DNA from: Owenia fusiformis
Lineage: Eukaryota > Annelida > Polychaeta > Sabellida > Oweniidae
Direction of reading: 5' to 3'
Assembly: GCA_903813345.2 (NCBI GenBank)
Contig: CAIIXF020000004.1
Span: forward strand, 17,591,513 to 17,655,512
DNA length: 64,000 bases
Below the pieces are notes generated by a model. That model had not been told where the DNA came from, did no database searches, and was given only the letters and a program-made list of their open reading frames with translations. Below, piece by piece: positions 12,901 to 27,900 of the stretch. Numbering within the stretch: the first letter of the stretch is position 1; every line of letters starts with the position of its first letter. The position numbers and the translations under genes are program-made.

Positions 12901-15900
12901 GATTGATGACATTGCTAAGAAACAAAACGAATGATTCAAAATTTTGGAAACATGCCTTTGAACAGCAAAATGTTAGGTTCTGGTGTTATTAAGCAACATT
13001 TGGACTTTTGATAGTTTTGGGGTATTTTAAGAAATAAAGAATATGCTTATGTTGATTAAACATCACATAAAAGATGTCTAGAACTCATATGATATGTGGA
13101 TGAATTGCAAAAAAGGAAAAGCTGCATTGAAGAGGTTACATTATAAGGTCAACTATGAACTATGGCTGATCGCTTCTTCATTCAGCATTTATTCTTCATA
13201 GGTGTTAGTTAAGGTATCTTCTTTTTTTGCTGCAAGCTGGTGAAGGATATAATAATGGATTTAACCCCAAGACTCAATGCATTGTTTGCTGAATCATACC
13301 ATGAAGGTGTTGTTTCCAAACCTTTGCATGACCGCGCAGGGTGAATACAAAGTTAAGGAAACAACGCCTGAATGGAATGAAGCAGCTACAATGCATTGAG
13401 TCGTGGGCTTAAATTCTTTTCACACATTGCAAATTTTTTCTATAAAATCATCTAAAAGGAACGAAGTCACTAAAAGAACACATTTTCAATGACATTTTTT
13501 GCAAGGGTCAAGTTGGCAAGTCATCAAATCCAATGTGAAAAATCCATTCATCACCATGACAACTGTTTAACTATTGAGCTTGCATGTGTTATTGATATTT
13601 CACACACTGTTCATTATGTGAATACTCTGTTCGGATTGGCTGGAATCGGACACACCTTGCCTAGCTATGTGTGAATGTAATTTAATCCCCTCGTGCACAT
13701 TCAATCCCCAATGACATCCACAATAGACACATATATCTACTATTATAACATAGCTTTGCTGATGTATAGTGCAAAGTGTACACAAGACAGCGGGCCAATA
13801 TAAGTTTTGAAAAGCCCGCGCCTGATTACTTTCTGATTGGTCAAGGCGCTGACGTCATAACCAATCAATCGAAGATAAAACTGCGCGAGCAATTTTTCTA
13901 AACTCATTTCAATCATTTTCAAACCATTTGTTTGTCAATTCTATAAGAAAACTGTAATCTCTGACCAGTCTACATCATCATAGGTATGTTATAAATCGTT
14001 TATGTCACTATCGTGGCACATATGCCCTCGGTTCTCAGAGATCAATGTCCCTCCCAAGGTCGGGCCATATATCACTGAGACCTCGGGCATATATGCCACG
14101 ATAGTGACATAACCTCTAATTACAATCACTTGTTCATGCTGTCTTCAATTTGTGTCCATCATCTTTGTCAACATTCACACAACTAAAGAATAATTGAGCA
14201 TCCATATGTCATCTTGGGGCACTTAACATTCTGCATGATAATGTCAGGAGTGTAAAATTATATTTATAATATACGAGTATCGGATCACAAATATACTTTT
14301 AATAATTTGGTGAAACAAAATGTGTTGAAACACTTAAGGTGGTCATCGTGTGATGGCTTTTGTCCCTCTCTGTAATGAACACCTACCTACAATGAGCACA
14401 TCTTTGTGGCTCTATAGGTGTTTACTGTATACAGGTTTTACTGTATATATTATATTTGCAGGCAGGGTAACTAATTTATGCCTTTTAATTGAATATTTCA
14501 GATTACAACATATTTAGGAAAGAGAGATTTCATAGACCATCTGTCTCACATAGATCCTGTTGGTAAGTTATATTGTTTATTTCATCATCTAGAATGCTCT
14601 AAATGGTATCATTTCAACTACAGTTATTTCAAGGAATTTACTGTTGAGAGTATGGAATTCCTTTATTGTTGAATTTGAGTTGTATTTTCCCCGTATGAAT
14701 TGCAACTCTAATCTTCAATATACATCTGTTCCATCTCAACCTTTTAGGAAGTGGTGAGATCAAGCAAGGGTTAAGTTCTTGAGAATATTCTATGAGGAAA
14801 ATGTTTTATATCTTGTTTACTACATTTTGAAAGTATTGACATGTATGTATGTATGTGTTAAGTCTCAGTCACATTTGCTCTATGGCGAGTGTACAGCTGC
14901 CGTAGCTTTACAAAATTGATATACTGTAGTATTTTACATCATACTCATGCGGTACTAACTCAGCGGGGCGTATCGAAACCAAAACGCCCCGCAAAACCGT
15001 TAATTTGAAATTCAAAACCTACCCTGTCTTTGGAAAATCAATGATTGTGAGTCTCACACTACGCCGTTTTTCTTCAAACTTGTTCCATTAAAAGAAACAC
15101 CTTTCAGTCGAGACATTGCTTTTGTTTACAAAGTCCCTCGTTTTAGCTGCGTTTTGGTCCCCAGATGTCAGAAGTTGCAAATCCTCAGAGATTTCAACCA
15201 CAATCCTTGATATTTCGCCAGTTCTTCTATCACTCTCCCCCATATTCTGCGCAAGGACTCTTATTACAACCATCCATCGCTGCATCAACATATTTATTAC
15301 ATGAAACGCATCAATTTTGAAAAGTCCTACGCAACTGTTCGAAATTGACCAAAACACCCCATTGTCTTCCAAAACGCCCCGCAGAGTCTATGACTACTGA
15401 TAAGGTGTATAGATCCAACAGGGTGTTTTGGAATGGAACAAGTTTGAAGAAAAACGGCGTAGTGTGAGACTCATAATCATTGATTTTCCAAAGAAAGTGT
15501 AGGTTTGAAATTCAAATTAACGGTTTTGCGGGGTGTTTTGGTTTCGATACGCCCCGATGAGTTAGTACCGCGTGATACTACTTATCCCTATATTTTATGC
15601 TACATATTTCTCTAGATTTTGGAAAGCTACGGCCGTGGTATGGTTGCCGTAGATTAAATGTGACTGCGGCATTATATGCAACATTGTAAGGGTTAAGAGA
15701 GTCTGTAGCTGTAGGTACCAGACCCAAAAGGGTTAAACTGGAACCATATTACTATATGTACACCTCTCTAATACGAACATCTCTTAATATGAACACCTTC
15801 TCTTGATCCCAAATTTGTTATCTCCTAATGAGCCACATATTATTATTATCCCAGTAGTGTTCAAATTAGTGAGGTTTTACTGTATTAACAGAGATGTAAC

Positions 15901-18900
15901 GTTTTCCTCAAATTCCTTTTCTTGTTTTTACACTTCCAACATTTGTATACATGTCTAATTGCAAATTTGGATAATATGGAACATTTGTTTTGACTAAAGG
16001 TATGCCCAAACCAATGAACCTGCTGGTTCATGTTTTAGTAAAGCAATCAGGGTGCAGAGTGAAAGCATCAGTGCATGAAGTGAACAAGCTTGTGATCAAT
16101 TCTCTAAACTGTGTGCCAGAAAATAGTTACTTTGTTCAGAGCATTTGAGTGGAAATTCATGGACTGAGATAAATCGGTATAGGATTTAGTATCATAACAT
16201 GTGCAGAGACAGTTGCTCTAATATGTAAAAATCATGAAATACATCATCACTTCCCCTTGTTGAAGGGCCTGTTTACCTTGTTGAAAGGCTTCCTTACCCT
16301 ATTGAAGAGTCTCCTCTTTCACTCTGTTGAAGGGGCACTCAGGAAGGGGTCTCAATGGGTCTCTAGGTATGTCTTCCATTGGTAAGGGGGATGCATATTT
16401 CAAATCATATTAAAGAGATATACGAAATATGATATCATATAAAATTGAATTGTTCTTGTTCTGTAGCTTAGCATTTTTCTCCCCATGTAGCAATGAAGAA
16501 CTGCTTCCCCAATCTCTTCATTTATCCATGAAAAATAATTTGAAAAGAAGTAAAACACCTGTATGCATGCTATGAGCAGGTTTTAGTATATAATTAATGA
16601 ATTCGAAGTTATGGCGGAAGAATGTAATCTGAAAGGACATTTGTTTTATAGATGGCGTTATCCTGGTAGACCCTGATTACCTTAAGGAGCGCAAAGTGTT
16701 TGCACATATTCTAGCTGCCTTTAGATATGGCCGCGAAGACCTGGATGTCCTGGGCCTCACTTTCAGAAAGGACCTCTTTCTGGCATCAGTACAGGTGGGT
16801 CACTGCTTTTCATACTGGGATTGTTTTATGAATATCATAAGTTTAATTATTCCTAAAATAGGTTTCTAAATCAGCTTTCATGTTTTAATTTACATGCAAT
16901 CGACTTCTTCAGCAGAATTAACAAAAATCTTCAAAAGATCTCAAAAGACCCTATATCCAAAACCGACCATACATAACTGTTGTATCTCATACTTGAGTGA
17001 ATTTGGGGTAGATCCTCTTCCACCTTTTTCAAATGACATGGCACATCGTAAAAGCACAATTTATATTTAAACATTTTCTTAATATTCCTTCAGTTCAATA
17101 CAATGAAATTGTAACATTTAAACTTTTTAAAGAATTTTAAACTTTTTGAAACTGAAAACTTTTGAAAACCTTTGACTTTTAAACTTATGAAAAATTCTCG
17201 GGAGCGGGATGGATATATAATATCTGCCCGCATTTGGCCTGGAGTGGGACATATACAATATATCCTGCCTGCTCCTCAGATATGACATATATTCTGTTGT
17301 GATATCTACCCCAAACCCACTCAAGTATGGGATACACATATTTATTCCCCTTGAATTACCTGTTGAATATATCTATGATTTAATATTGCAGGTGTATCCC
17401 CCTGTCCAAGAACAGAAGAAGGACCTGACAAGGTTGCAGGAAAGGTTGATCAAGAAACTGGGGCCAAATGCCTATCCATTCTTCTTTGAGGTATATAGTG
17501 TAGTTATAAATATTAGGAGCTCATCTTTAACCTTTTGAATACCACAGGATTTTAAGTATTTTGCTTGCTTTTTCTGTATCTCTATCTTAATATACAATGT
17601 TTGATGTTTATTTTGGAAATATACTTGAAGATGGAGAATTACATATTTTTATACTGTAGTAATGCATAATGTTTGAGCTGTTTTAGTGAGAAAGTTATCA
17701 TTTGAATACCGTAAATCTGTCATATATTATACTGTAGTTCTGTCACATATTTCAGCTACCACCCAATGCTCCAGCTTCAGTCACTCTACAGCCTGCTCCT
17801 GGGGACACCGGCAAGGTTAGTACTTTTATACAATACTGTATCCTCTATAGGATACTATACCTGCTACACAATACCATACCCTCTGTATCATACTATACAC
17901 TCCTTACAATAACACAAACAGACCCTCTCTACAATACCATACCCTCTATACAATACTATACACTTCATACAATAACAGACCTTCTATACAATACCATACA
18001 CTCCATACAATAACAGACCTTCTATACAATACCATACACTCCATACAATAACAGACCTTCTATACAATACCATACACTCCATACAATAACAGACCTTCTA
18101 TACAATACCATACACTCCATACAATAACAGACCTTCTATACAATACCATACACTCCATACAATAACAGACCTTCTATACAATACCATACACTCCATACAA
18201 TAACAGACCTTCTATACAATACCATACACTCCATACAATAACAGATCTTCTATACAATACCATACACTCCATACAATAACAGACCCTCTATACAATACCA
18301 TACAATAACAGACCCTCTTTACAGTACCATACCCTCTATACAATACGTTACCTTCTCCACAATACCATACCCCAATCTACTTTAACTCTAGCCTGTAGGG
18401 CATATGTCCTGGGGTCTTATTAGGCTTTGTCATGGAAGCGGTGTTTGGAAATGAACAAATTAACATTAGAGCAAAAAATACAAATGAATCAAATATGTAG
18501 TGGAAATAATGATTGATAAAGCAAACAGGCATGAGATAATAAGTCTTAATTTCCTATGAATAAGAAATGAGATTCGGAAATAGAATAATTAGTCTCACCT
18601 GAAATGCACAAATTGCCAGACAACCAGGCGCTTGCTTCAAATGAAAGTATGAAATGAAGCATCAGATTGTGTTTTGCCTTGATAGACCCATAACTCTTAT
18701 TATACAATGAGGAGTACACAGTATGTCATTGCAATTAAGTCGTATATTATTATTAAATATTGGTTTTTCTATGTTTCAGCCATGTGGTGTTGATTACGAA
18801 CTGAAAACATTTGTTGGAGACAGTATTGATGAAAAGCCACATAAAAGGTGAACCTTCTATCATGAGAAGCCACATAAAAGTTTTTTGATGTATTCAATCT

Positions 18901-21900
18901 GATCAGCTATTGAATGATGAGTTCAAAAACACTTCAATAATTTATCAATTGCATCTGTTGGAATATCATAAATAACCAAAATGGAGGACTACACAGGCTT
19001 AGCCTTATCTTTCTAAAAATGAGGATGATAATGAAAGGCTTTGCTCATTTTTGCATATTTTAATAAGAATTTTGTTTGAATATTTAACCTTCAGCCATTA
19101 TTAAATCATCTTCATCTATTTCAGGAATTCCGTCCGGTTGGCTATTCGTAAGTTAACATATGCCCCTGAGCAACCAGCGCCACAGCCCACAGCGGAACTC
19201 ACTAAGGACTTTATGATGAGTCCTGGGAATCTGCGCTTAGAAGCCAGTTTAGACAAGGAGGTGAGTACATATTGACATTACAGTGGTCTTAGCATAAATC
19301 AAGTGGGCACTGAGCACATTTATGTTACGTGTAAATAACTTGCAAGGAAGTTTTTATGCACCCCGAGATATCTTGGGGTCAGATATGATTATGACGTCAT
19401 GGACGAGATATCTTGGGATTGGTCAGCAATGAGTTAAGACATTATGAATGAATATATTGATTGTTTCAATAATTATGATTTCAAAAAATTATCATAAGTT
19501 ACCTTACACTTTATGATATTATTTAATCAATTGACAGATTGTTTTTGATAATTTCTATTTCAGAAATACTACCATGGGGAGAGTATAGCAGTCAATGTCC
19601 TGGTGGATAACAATACAAACAAAACAGTGAAAAAAATCAAAATCTCAGGTATGGCATTTTTTTGTTGTTTGCCATCTGCCAAATAATGATTTCTGAAATA
19701 CCTTTTTGCAAAACAATTCTCTTTATGTCTTTTTGAATTGAAAAATGAATTTCATTATCAAGTAAACATTTTCAATTGTCTAAACGTAAACTATTTTTAT
19801 GTAAAATTTTGGTTTTTATGTTATGTATATATATGTTTTGAAATTGAAATAATTAATTTTTGAAATTGAGAATTGTCATGAATGTAAATATAAAATCATA
19901 ATATTTGCTTTGTGACAGTATTTACAATAATCAGCCATGTTTGAAACTTCTGAAACAAAGAAACTTACATAAACCTTTGAATTTAAATGAATTTCAATCT
20001 AAGTTTGAAGATTTTAATACCACATCCAGTTGTATTTGCTGATGTGATTGGGACTAGAAACATGACGTCATGAATGTTTTAATTCTAAATGAAGTATTTA
20101 CGAAGTTTCCAATTGACCTAATTTATTATCTGCTTGCGTGAAGTGACCCAAGTGGCGGACATTATGCTCTTCTCTAAGGCCATGTATAAATGCAACGTCG
20201 CAGAGCTAGAGTCTGAGTAAGTCACAGCCCTTCTTGAAGATCTTGTGGTGGTGCCATCTGCTTAAATTGTCACGCTGGTCACATGCATTTTATCAAATTT
20301 CTTTCTAAAATTTGAATGAAGTGTCTGATTTTTTGGCAATTCTGTACAATTTAGAGTATCATATAACTTTTATTGACATCTTGTATCATAACATGATTAC
20401 ATTAGTCATAACTATGAAAAAACTAAATATCTAAACTACAAATACTAACTAAGGCAAAAGTACAAAAATATATACGAGATATACAAAAACCCAAAATAAA
20501 GGTAGTATACATCATGATGAAAGGACAAGGTTACATTTAAAGTGTGGTGCACATACTCTGCATTCTGACTACAAATTCTTAAATGAATGATAAATGAATT
20601 TTCCAATGTGTCTTTGTAATGTTAAGTTAATATATCAACTACATGCCTGTTTACTTTATTCCTTGCTTATTCCACTCTTTTCCACTCTATTTTGCATTTT
20701 AAAACATGACCACCATGAAACTTCACATGTCAGAATAATATCTTGGACTGGTCAAATTTATTTAAATCAGAGTGGAAAATTGGGTCGAAAACGCTGTTGG
20801 ATACAAGGAAAAATGCTGTGGCATTGAAACTAATGAATTTATGGAAGAGTCAAAAATGAAATCACTGTTCAAATCTAAGAGAAAGATAAGTTATGTGTGC
20901 CCAGAGTGACTTCAAGCTAAGAATATTTTTGAAATGTATAAAAGAGAGGTAACCTCAAGGAATGTGATGAAATTGCATGGGGGCTTACATTTAAACTGTA
21001 CCTTTTTGTAATCGGTTAAATTTTCAAATCAATTCTATTATATATTGTCTTTTTCTTTTAAAACAATCAACTTTAATGTTTTACATTTGGTGTAAATTAT
21101 GCTTTTCTCACCATTCCTTGTTTTCCTCTCTTTTTCCATTCCATGTTCAAAAATCACCACAAGGTTTTGGTACAGGGTATCTCACTTTTACCTCAATGTA
21201 TTTTGTTATCTATGCCATTTTAGTTATATAGCTCTATGTGCTGTTGATAGGTGTCACCCCAAGTTGCTGTCCCGCCATTTTGCTTCAGGAAAAGGCGGCA
21301 AAACAAAAATAGCCAATTGTATTTTAGGAATTTTATTTTTGAATGTTATATTAAATAAGTTGTATGTTAGTCTTATTGTTTATTGTGATTTGAGAAAATT
21401 ATTGTCATTGTTCACATCAAAAGGGGATTCATTCATACTACATTCTAGAAACATTTTGGGCTAAATACCACCTGGTAGAAATAAACAAATATACAAACAA
21501 ACAAAATAAAATATTGTTCTTAATTTGAACATTTTATAACTGCATGCATCATTCAAAAAAATAATTTTTCAAACAATTTTCATCATGAATTATATCATTA
21601 TCATAAGACTATCATCCAACATCTATGTACAGGGTGGGCCAAAAAAAGTTCCACCCTTTTCACTTTACTCTCACTTTATCATTTTTGATGCAATCCCTTA
21701 AAATTGATATGTATATAGCTGAGACAATGAAAGGGTGGAACTATTTTTGGCCCACCCTGTATATATCCAGTAGCTAGTGACTGCCAATATGGCTCTCCCA
21801 GTCTGACACCTAAATGCATAGCTCTTAAGCTAATCACATTTCAGCCACAGCAGTTTGTTCAGTCACATTTCAGAAGCACAGCTGCACAGCTGTAGAGTCT

Positions 21901-24900
21901 CTCCCATAAGTATATAATAAGTTTTAATGGTGAAGCTGTATAATGAAATCATCTGTATTGGGAACAGTCTAAATTAACTTTCACATTTATGTCCCTACAT
22001 CAAATTCAAAATTTCACAATTGTTAAACCAAGTATATCTGGATATATGACAAACTGTCTTATTTGCTACAATATAAAATTATTAAGACAAAAACCCAAAT
22101 ACAAGTGCCTCAGTTCATTCCTTATGGCTTCAATATTAACGTTCTTGGGTTCCAATTTCATTACTAGCCCCAGTTTCCATTTTCCAGTGATTATATTCAG
22201 AATCGAAGAAGCTTTATCCTATAGTTCTTTGTCCTCAATAAACCAGTCTGCCTTGTTACACAATACAATAAAACATTAAATTACATTCAAATCCTCATTC
22301 CAAAATCCTGCTTGTACCACTAATTCAAAACCCAGTGCTAGCACCATCAAAACTTGTTATAGAAACCTCTGCCGCAACAACATCAATTGTAAATGGCGTC
22401 AATATTGTGTATAGCATAGCATAGCGTAGCATTTCTGCTTGAAATATTGTTTTAGATTTTTGTTTTTTGTTTTCTATATAAACAGTACGGCAGTTTGCGG
22501 ACATCTGTCTATTTAGTACCGCTCAGTACAAATGCACAGTAGCTGATATAGAGTCCGAGTAAGTTGAAAAAATAAAACAAAAATGTCATTTTGGTTATGT
22601 TTGGGCACTGAGCAGAGAGAGGAGTTACATCCTGATGAAGTGTGTTCTGGGGATGCTTTAGTTGGGGGTGTTATTGGGGAGAGGTGGTATTTTAAGAGAG
22701 GTGTTTGGAATAATGTTCACAGGGGAGAGGTGTTCACTAGAAATGGATGTTTTAAGGGGGATGCATGTTCACAAAGAGAAGAAGTCAGCAGGAAGAGAAG
22801 TATTCACTTGAGTAGATGTATTCATTAGGGAAAAGGTGTTCATTAATTCAGAGTTATTCACAGAGGAATGTCTACACAATTCGGGGAAAGGTATTCACAA
22901 TGGGAGGGGTGTTTATTCATTTCCTCTGTTCTGCATCATAAACAAACATAAACATTATGACACATTTTGTTTCTGGGGACAACAACACAGTTCTTGCCAG
23001 TTTTGTGTGAACTAATAGTTTTTATGCTTCAAATATTGTCACTTTTCTCACAATTTAAATAACACCTCTCTTTAATCTGTTGATGCTGAATATATACTTT
23101 TACCTTAAACATTAATATTGCCTTTGTGAGCTGGTTCATCCCAAAGAAGCTTCTCAAACCAAAATTATTACTGTGTGTGAGAAGAAGGACAATGTATGTT
23201 TAAAAAGTGTTTGTGATAATCTTTAAGCTTATTTTATGTAATGTTTTGTGGGCTTTAATTATTGTGAATGATAGCATGATTTGTCAATTAAGAGTAATCC
23301 ATTTTGCGTATATCGTTATGGAGTCTGTTTTGAAAATTTGGAGAGTGAATCATCAGACTAGATACTCTCATGTAGGTGTCCCCGGTGCTGTCATATAAGC
23401 AGCCCCAATGCTCTCAGATTAAAGCAGCCCCAGTGCTGTCATGTAAACAACACCAGGGCTGTCATTGGTTGCAGAGATGCATATCAGCATGTTTGATCCT
23501 GTATATTGTTACCATGTTTAAGACAGACATGGATGGGGAGACAAGAGACTAGAATCGTACAATAACTCCATTTGGATACACTTTATTTAAACAATCATTA
23601 ATCCAGATCTATTCGAACTTGTTTCTTGAGATTTATGCATTTATCTCAAGAAACAAGTTCGAATAGATTTGGATTTATTGTCATTCTTGTATTTGGATCC
23701 ACAAACAAAATCCATCACAGATATTGACAGAATTGATATAAATAGAAGTTACATTCAATTGTTTTTATTCGTGGAGTAAAAAGTTATTTATTTATATAGA
23801 ATGAATATAGAGGTGCTTGATATTGTCTAAGGAAAATGCCTTTAAAATGTCCTGAAATTTTTTCAGTGAAAATATCTGATTCAAATATTGTTTTTGTTGC
23901 TATGGGATCAAATGCAGGGTTCAAAAATGTTATTAGATTTAAACTGTTATACATTTTAAATGGACTGTCAGTGACAGTGACACTTGCTCATAACAGTGAA
24001 GGAGAAAAGAGTGACTGTATTTTAATGGTAAACTTTGATTAGATGTTTTGCTTTTATCATGAGTCTTGTTACAAGACCCTGCCCACTATTTTCTTCACAT
24101 TGTTATCAAGTCCTACTCATCTTTATCTATCCTACTTATTAACCTTTTACTGAAGCATTGGAATTCTATTTCAAATATTAATGCATTTACGAGAAACCTA
24201 CTTCAGTGCAAATAAATGTGAATTTGCATGGTTGTCAAAGATGAGGATCATTGATCAACTTCTTTTGCTTTTTTATTTATTTCAAACCTAATAATCGTGT
24301 ATCTATTACGATCAATAATACATTTTTATAACATACCTATGATGATGTATAGTGCAAAGTGTACACAAGACAGCGGGCCAATATAAGTTTTGAAAAGCCC
24401 GCGCCCGCTAACTTTCTGATTGGTCAAGGCGCTGACGTCATAACCAATCAATCGAAGATAAAACTGCGCGAGCAATTTTTCTAAACTCATTTCAATCATT
24501 TTCAAACCATTTATTTGTCAATTCTATAAGAAAACGGTACTCTCTGACCAGTCTACATCATCATAGGTATGTTATAAATCGTTTATGTCACTATCGTGGC
24601 ACATATGCCCTCGGTTCTCAGAGATCAATGTCCCTCCCAAGGTCGGGCCATATATCACTGAGACCTCAGGCATATATGCCACGATAGTGACATAACCTCT
24701 AAATAGTAAACAATGTTAAAATTATAAATATTGAACTCATTTTGAAAGCACAATTTGACATATTCACAAAACTCATGCTTGTTCTGCCTCTGGATATTGA
24801 GATTTGAATTTGAAGAAATTGCATGGTTTCTAGAACATGTTTTGACTGTTCTACATATAATTATAGTAAAACCTGTCTAATCCAAACATCACTTGGACAT

Positions 24901-27900
24901 ACCTAAAGTCATCTGTTATAGCAGGTGGTCATATATCAAGGTTTCTCAATATGTAAGTCAATGGGAGATCATATATCAAGGTTTCTCAATATGTAAGTCA
25001 ATGGGAGATAACAAAATTGGGATCAAAAAGTGTTTGCCTTGAGCATTGTTTTGATATACATGTTTTACTGTAAATGTTTTGAATTTTTAATATGTTTAAT
25101 TAATGCATGTTGCTTTGTTTTCCATTTGCTGCATGTGTTGTCCTGGTGAGCAGTAGGTATGTATCCATTTACATAGCAACCAATTACATTCATAGGAAAA
25201 AATAGTACCTTAGTGTAAAAATCTTTACATTTCCTAAAATAAAGTATACACTTTGGGGATTTATAAATAAAAATATTTTAAAATTGAAACAAATTTTTGT
25301 TTAGCTTGCTAGCTAGGTCTGATACACTCTTTAAAAATTAACAAATAAAACTAATATTTCTATGAAATATTGAAATACAATTGTAAGTTGATACCCATCT
25401 TACAGTTATTCAACAATTCTATCAATTCCATCAATTAATACCGTATTAATGTTTTATGTTATATCCTTGTATTGCCACCTAGATACATGTATACTCCATA
25501 GATATGAAAAGCATGTGTGTTGACATATTTTAGGGAAGGTTTTCCAATACAGCCCAGCCAAACTGGATTCTGCAAAGTCTACTATATGGTCCCTTTACTG
25601 AGCAACAATCGAGACAAACGGGGACTTGCCTTGGATGGCAAACTTAAACATGAAGACACCAATCTCGCATCATCAACAATGTAAGAAAACATCAGTTTTT
25701 ATTTACTATTTATTCTGGGAAACCATACTGATGGTATAGATACACTTAAGATGTGTTTAGTGGGAATTTTTCTGATGAGTATAAAGAAAATCGCATCACA
25801 TGCTTATGTGTATCTATGTCAACACCATTGATTTTGTATAACTTTTTACAAGTTCACCTAATTTCACCACTCACGTCCTTCTTACCAAATAGCCAATTCC
25901 TTTAAGTAATTTGATTTTGGGCATCAGTTTCACTTTGGTTAAGGCTACATGCTTTTGATGTGATTTTGCTGGATTATCATTGCTTGATATATGCTGATTA
26001 TACCCCACCTTAATTAAGTATATCTTGTTTAGTTAAGTCACCCTCCCCATCTTCTTTGGTTAATGGAACTTATAAGATTGTGTGATGTCATCTTAAGATT
26101 TTATGATGTCAACTTAAGATTTTGTGATGTCATCTTAAGATTGTGTGATGTCATCTAATGAGAATTATAATAAAAATAGTGAAATGAAAAATATGCTTTT
26201 TAGAAAAATCATCTTTAAAAGGAAGCATATTAAAAATAATTTTGAGTAAAAAATGGTGATTAAGCATTGACATTACATGACCTTATACCATATTCACATT
26301 TGTTTTTAAAAAAAATTTATTATACATTTATTATGTTAAGAATAGCACTCTTGGTAAACTGCTTTGGAACTAAAATATTGTTCAGATAGTCGATCACAAA
26401 ATTATTTCTGTGTACATTATGTAATAAAAGTACATGTTGTATACTTTGAATCCTTCAAATCAAATCAAATGTACAATAAAGTTTCCATACTTGTTACCAG
26501 GAGTGTACGCTTTGTTATGCATTGTGAAGGAAATATTTTATATTTATTTTAGATTACCAAAAAAGTCTGGTTCCTCGGGCAGTTCAAGGTCAGAGTTTGT
26601 GCATGTCATGTTTTCTTAGAAATGAATTACTATACCCTGCCTCATTGGTCAGTATCAAAATGGCGGTTGAGAATCGACAATTTCGAAATTTTACCTTTCC
26701 ATCAATTTTAAAACACTTTTCTATGTTTTGGCTTTATGTAGTATGAACGGTAATTTCAAACCCAAAACTCCATGGGAAAATGGTTTAAAAATGAGATGAA
26801 AAAGTTTGAAATCATTGATTTCTTTCCACCATTTTGAAAGGCAACGCAAAGACTGTCAGTGTATACTTGCAGTCATTGCATCCTGATACCTGCCTGTGAA
26901 CCTTAGTTTCATTATATCCTTCAACTTATGGAGTTGTAAAAGAAAATACTTTGACATTTAAGGATTAATGAGTAAATATATTAATGTTATTTTGTTGAGG
27001 AAAATGGGTTAAGACTGGCTTTATAAAAAGTGAAAATAGGAATTATCATGTACGTCTATAAACTGTTAAACTATTTTGGAAAAAATGATATTTAAGTATT
27101 TTGACAATGAATGATATTTAGAGAGCTGTTATTTTCCTCAAAAGTCAAGTATTACTTCTTGTTCTTCAAATGTGTAGAATCTAAAATGCCTGGATAGTAC
27201 CATTAAGTAATCTAACATGTTAAAGAGAATGGTACTTGGATTATCATTAGTACCATTAAGTAATCTTACATGTTCAAGAGAATGGTACTTGGATTATCAT
27301 TAGTACCATTAAGTAATCTAACATGTTCAAGAGAATGGTACTTGGATTATCATTAGTACCATTAAGTAATCTAACATGTTCAAGAGAATGGTACTTGGAT
27401 TATCATTAGTACCATTAAGTAATCTAACATGTTCAAGAGAATGGTACTTGGATTATCATTAGTACCATTAAGTAATCTAACATGTTCAAGAGAATGGTAC
27501 TTGGATTATCATAAGTACCATTAAGTAATCTAACATGTTCAAGAGAATGGTACTTGGATTATCATTAGTACCATTAAGTAATCTAACATGTTCAAGAGAA
27601 TGGTACTTGGATTACAATGGGTGATGTAACTCTAATCTTATATATGTAAATAGTAGATCAGGTACACACTAACTGTAGTTATTTGAAGCGTTTAGTACTG
27701 TAGTTCGATTCGTTAGCATGTAGGTGTTTAATATTTGTGTACTATAAACAATTAAACATACATCAACTGTCTAAGTGGATCATCTTTGAGATAAAACTAC
27801 AAGAATTACTTTGTGAATTCATTTGTTCAGTTTAAAATACATTATTTTGTGATTTCATTTGTGAATTTATATGTATGAGAGTAGTGAGTGGTTTACTTCT

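Noticed and set aside
15088-15372. 94-codon minus-strand frame in the fold-back spacer
   Set aside because: No recognisable transposase or domain, and the frame begins inside a palindromic arm. Kept only as a remark.
21099-21464. 121-codon plus-strand frame in the arrestin intron
   Set aside because: Hydrophobic, low-complexity translation of AT-rich intron without known motifs or splice context.
23600-23675. MicroRNA precursor
   Set aside because: The stem is too perfect and no conserved mature sequence was recognised, so it is listed as an inverted repeat only.
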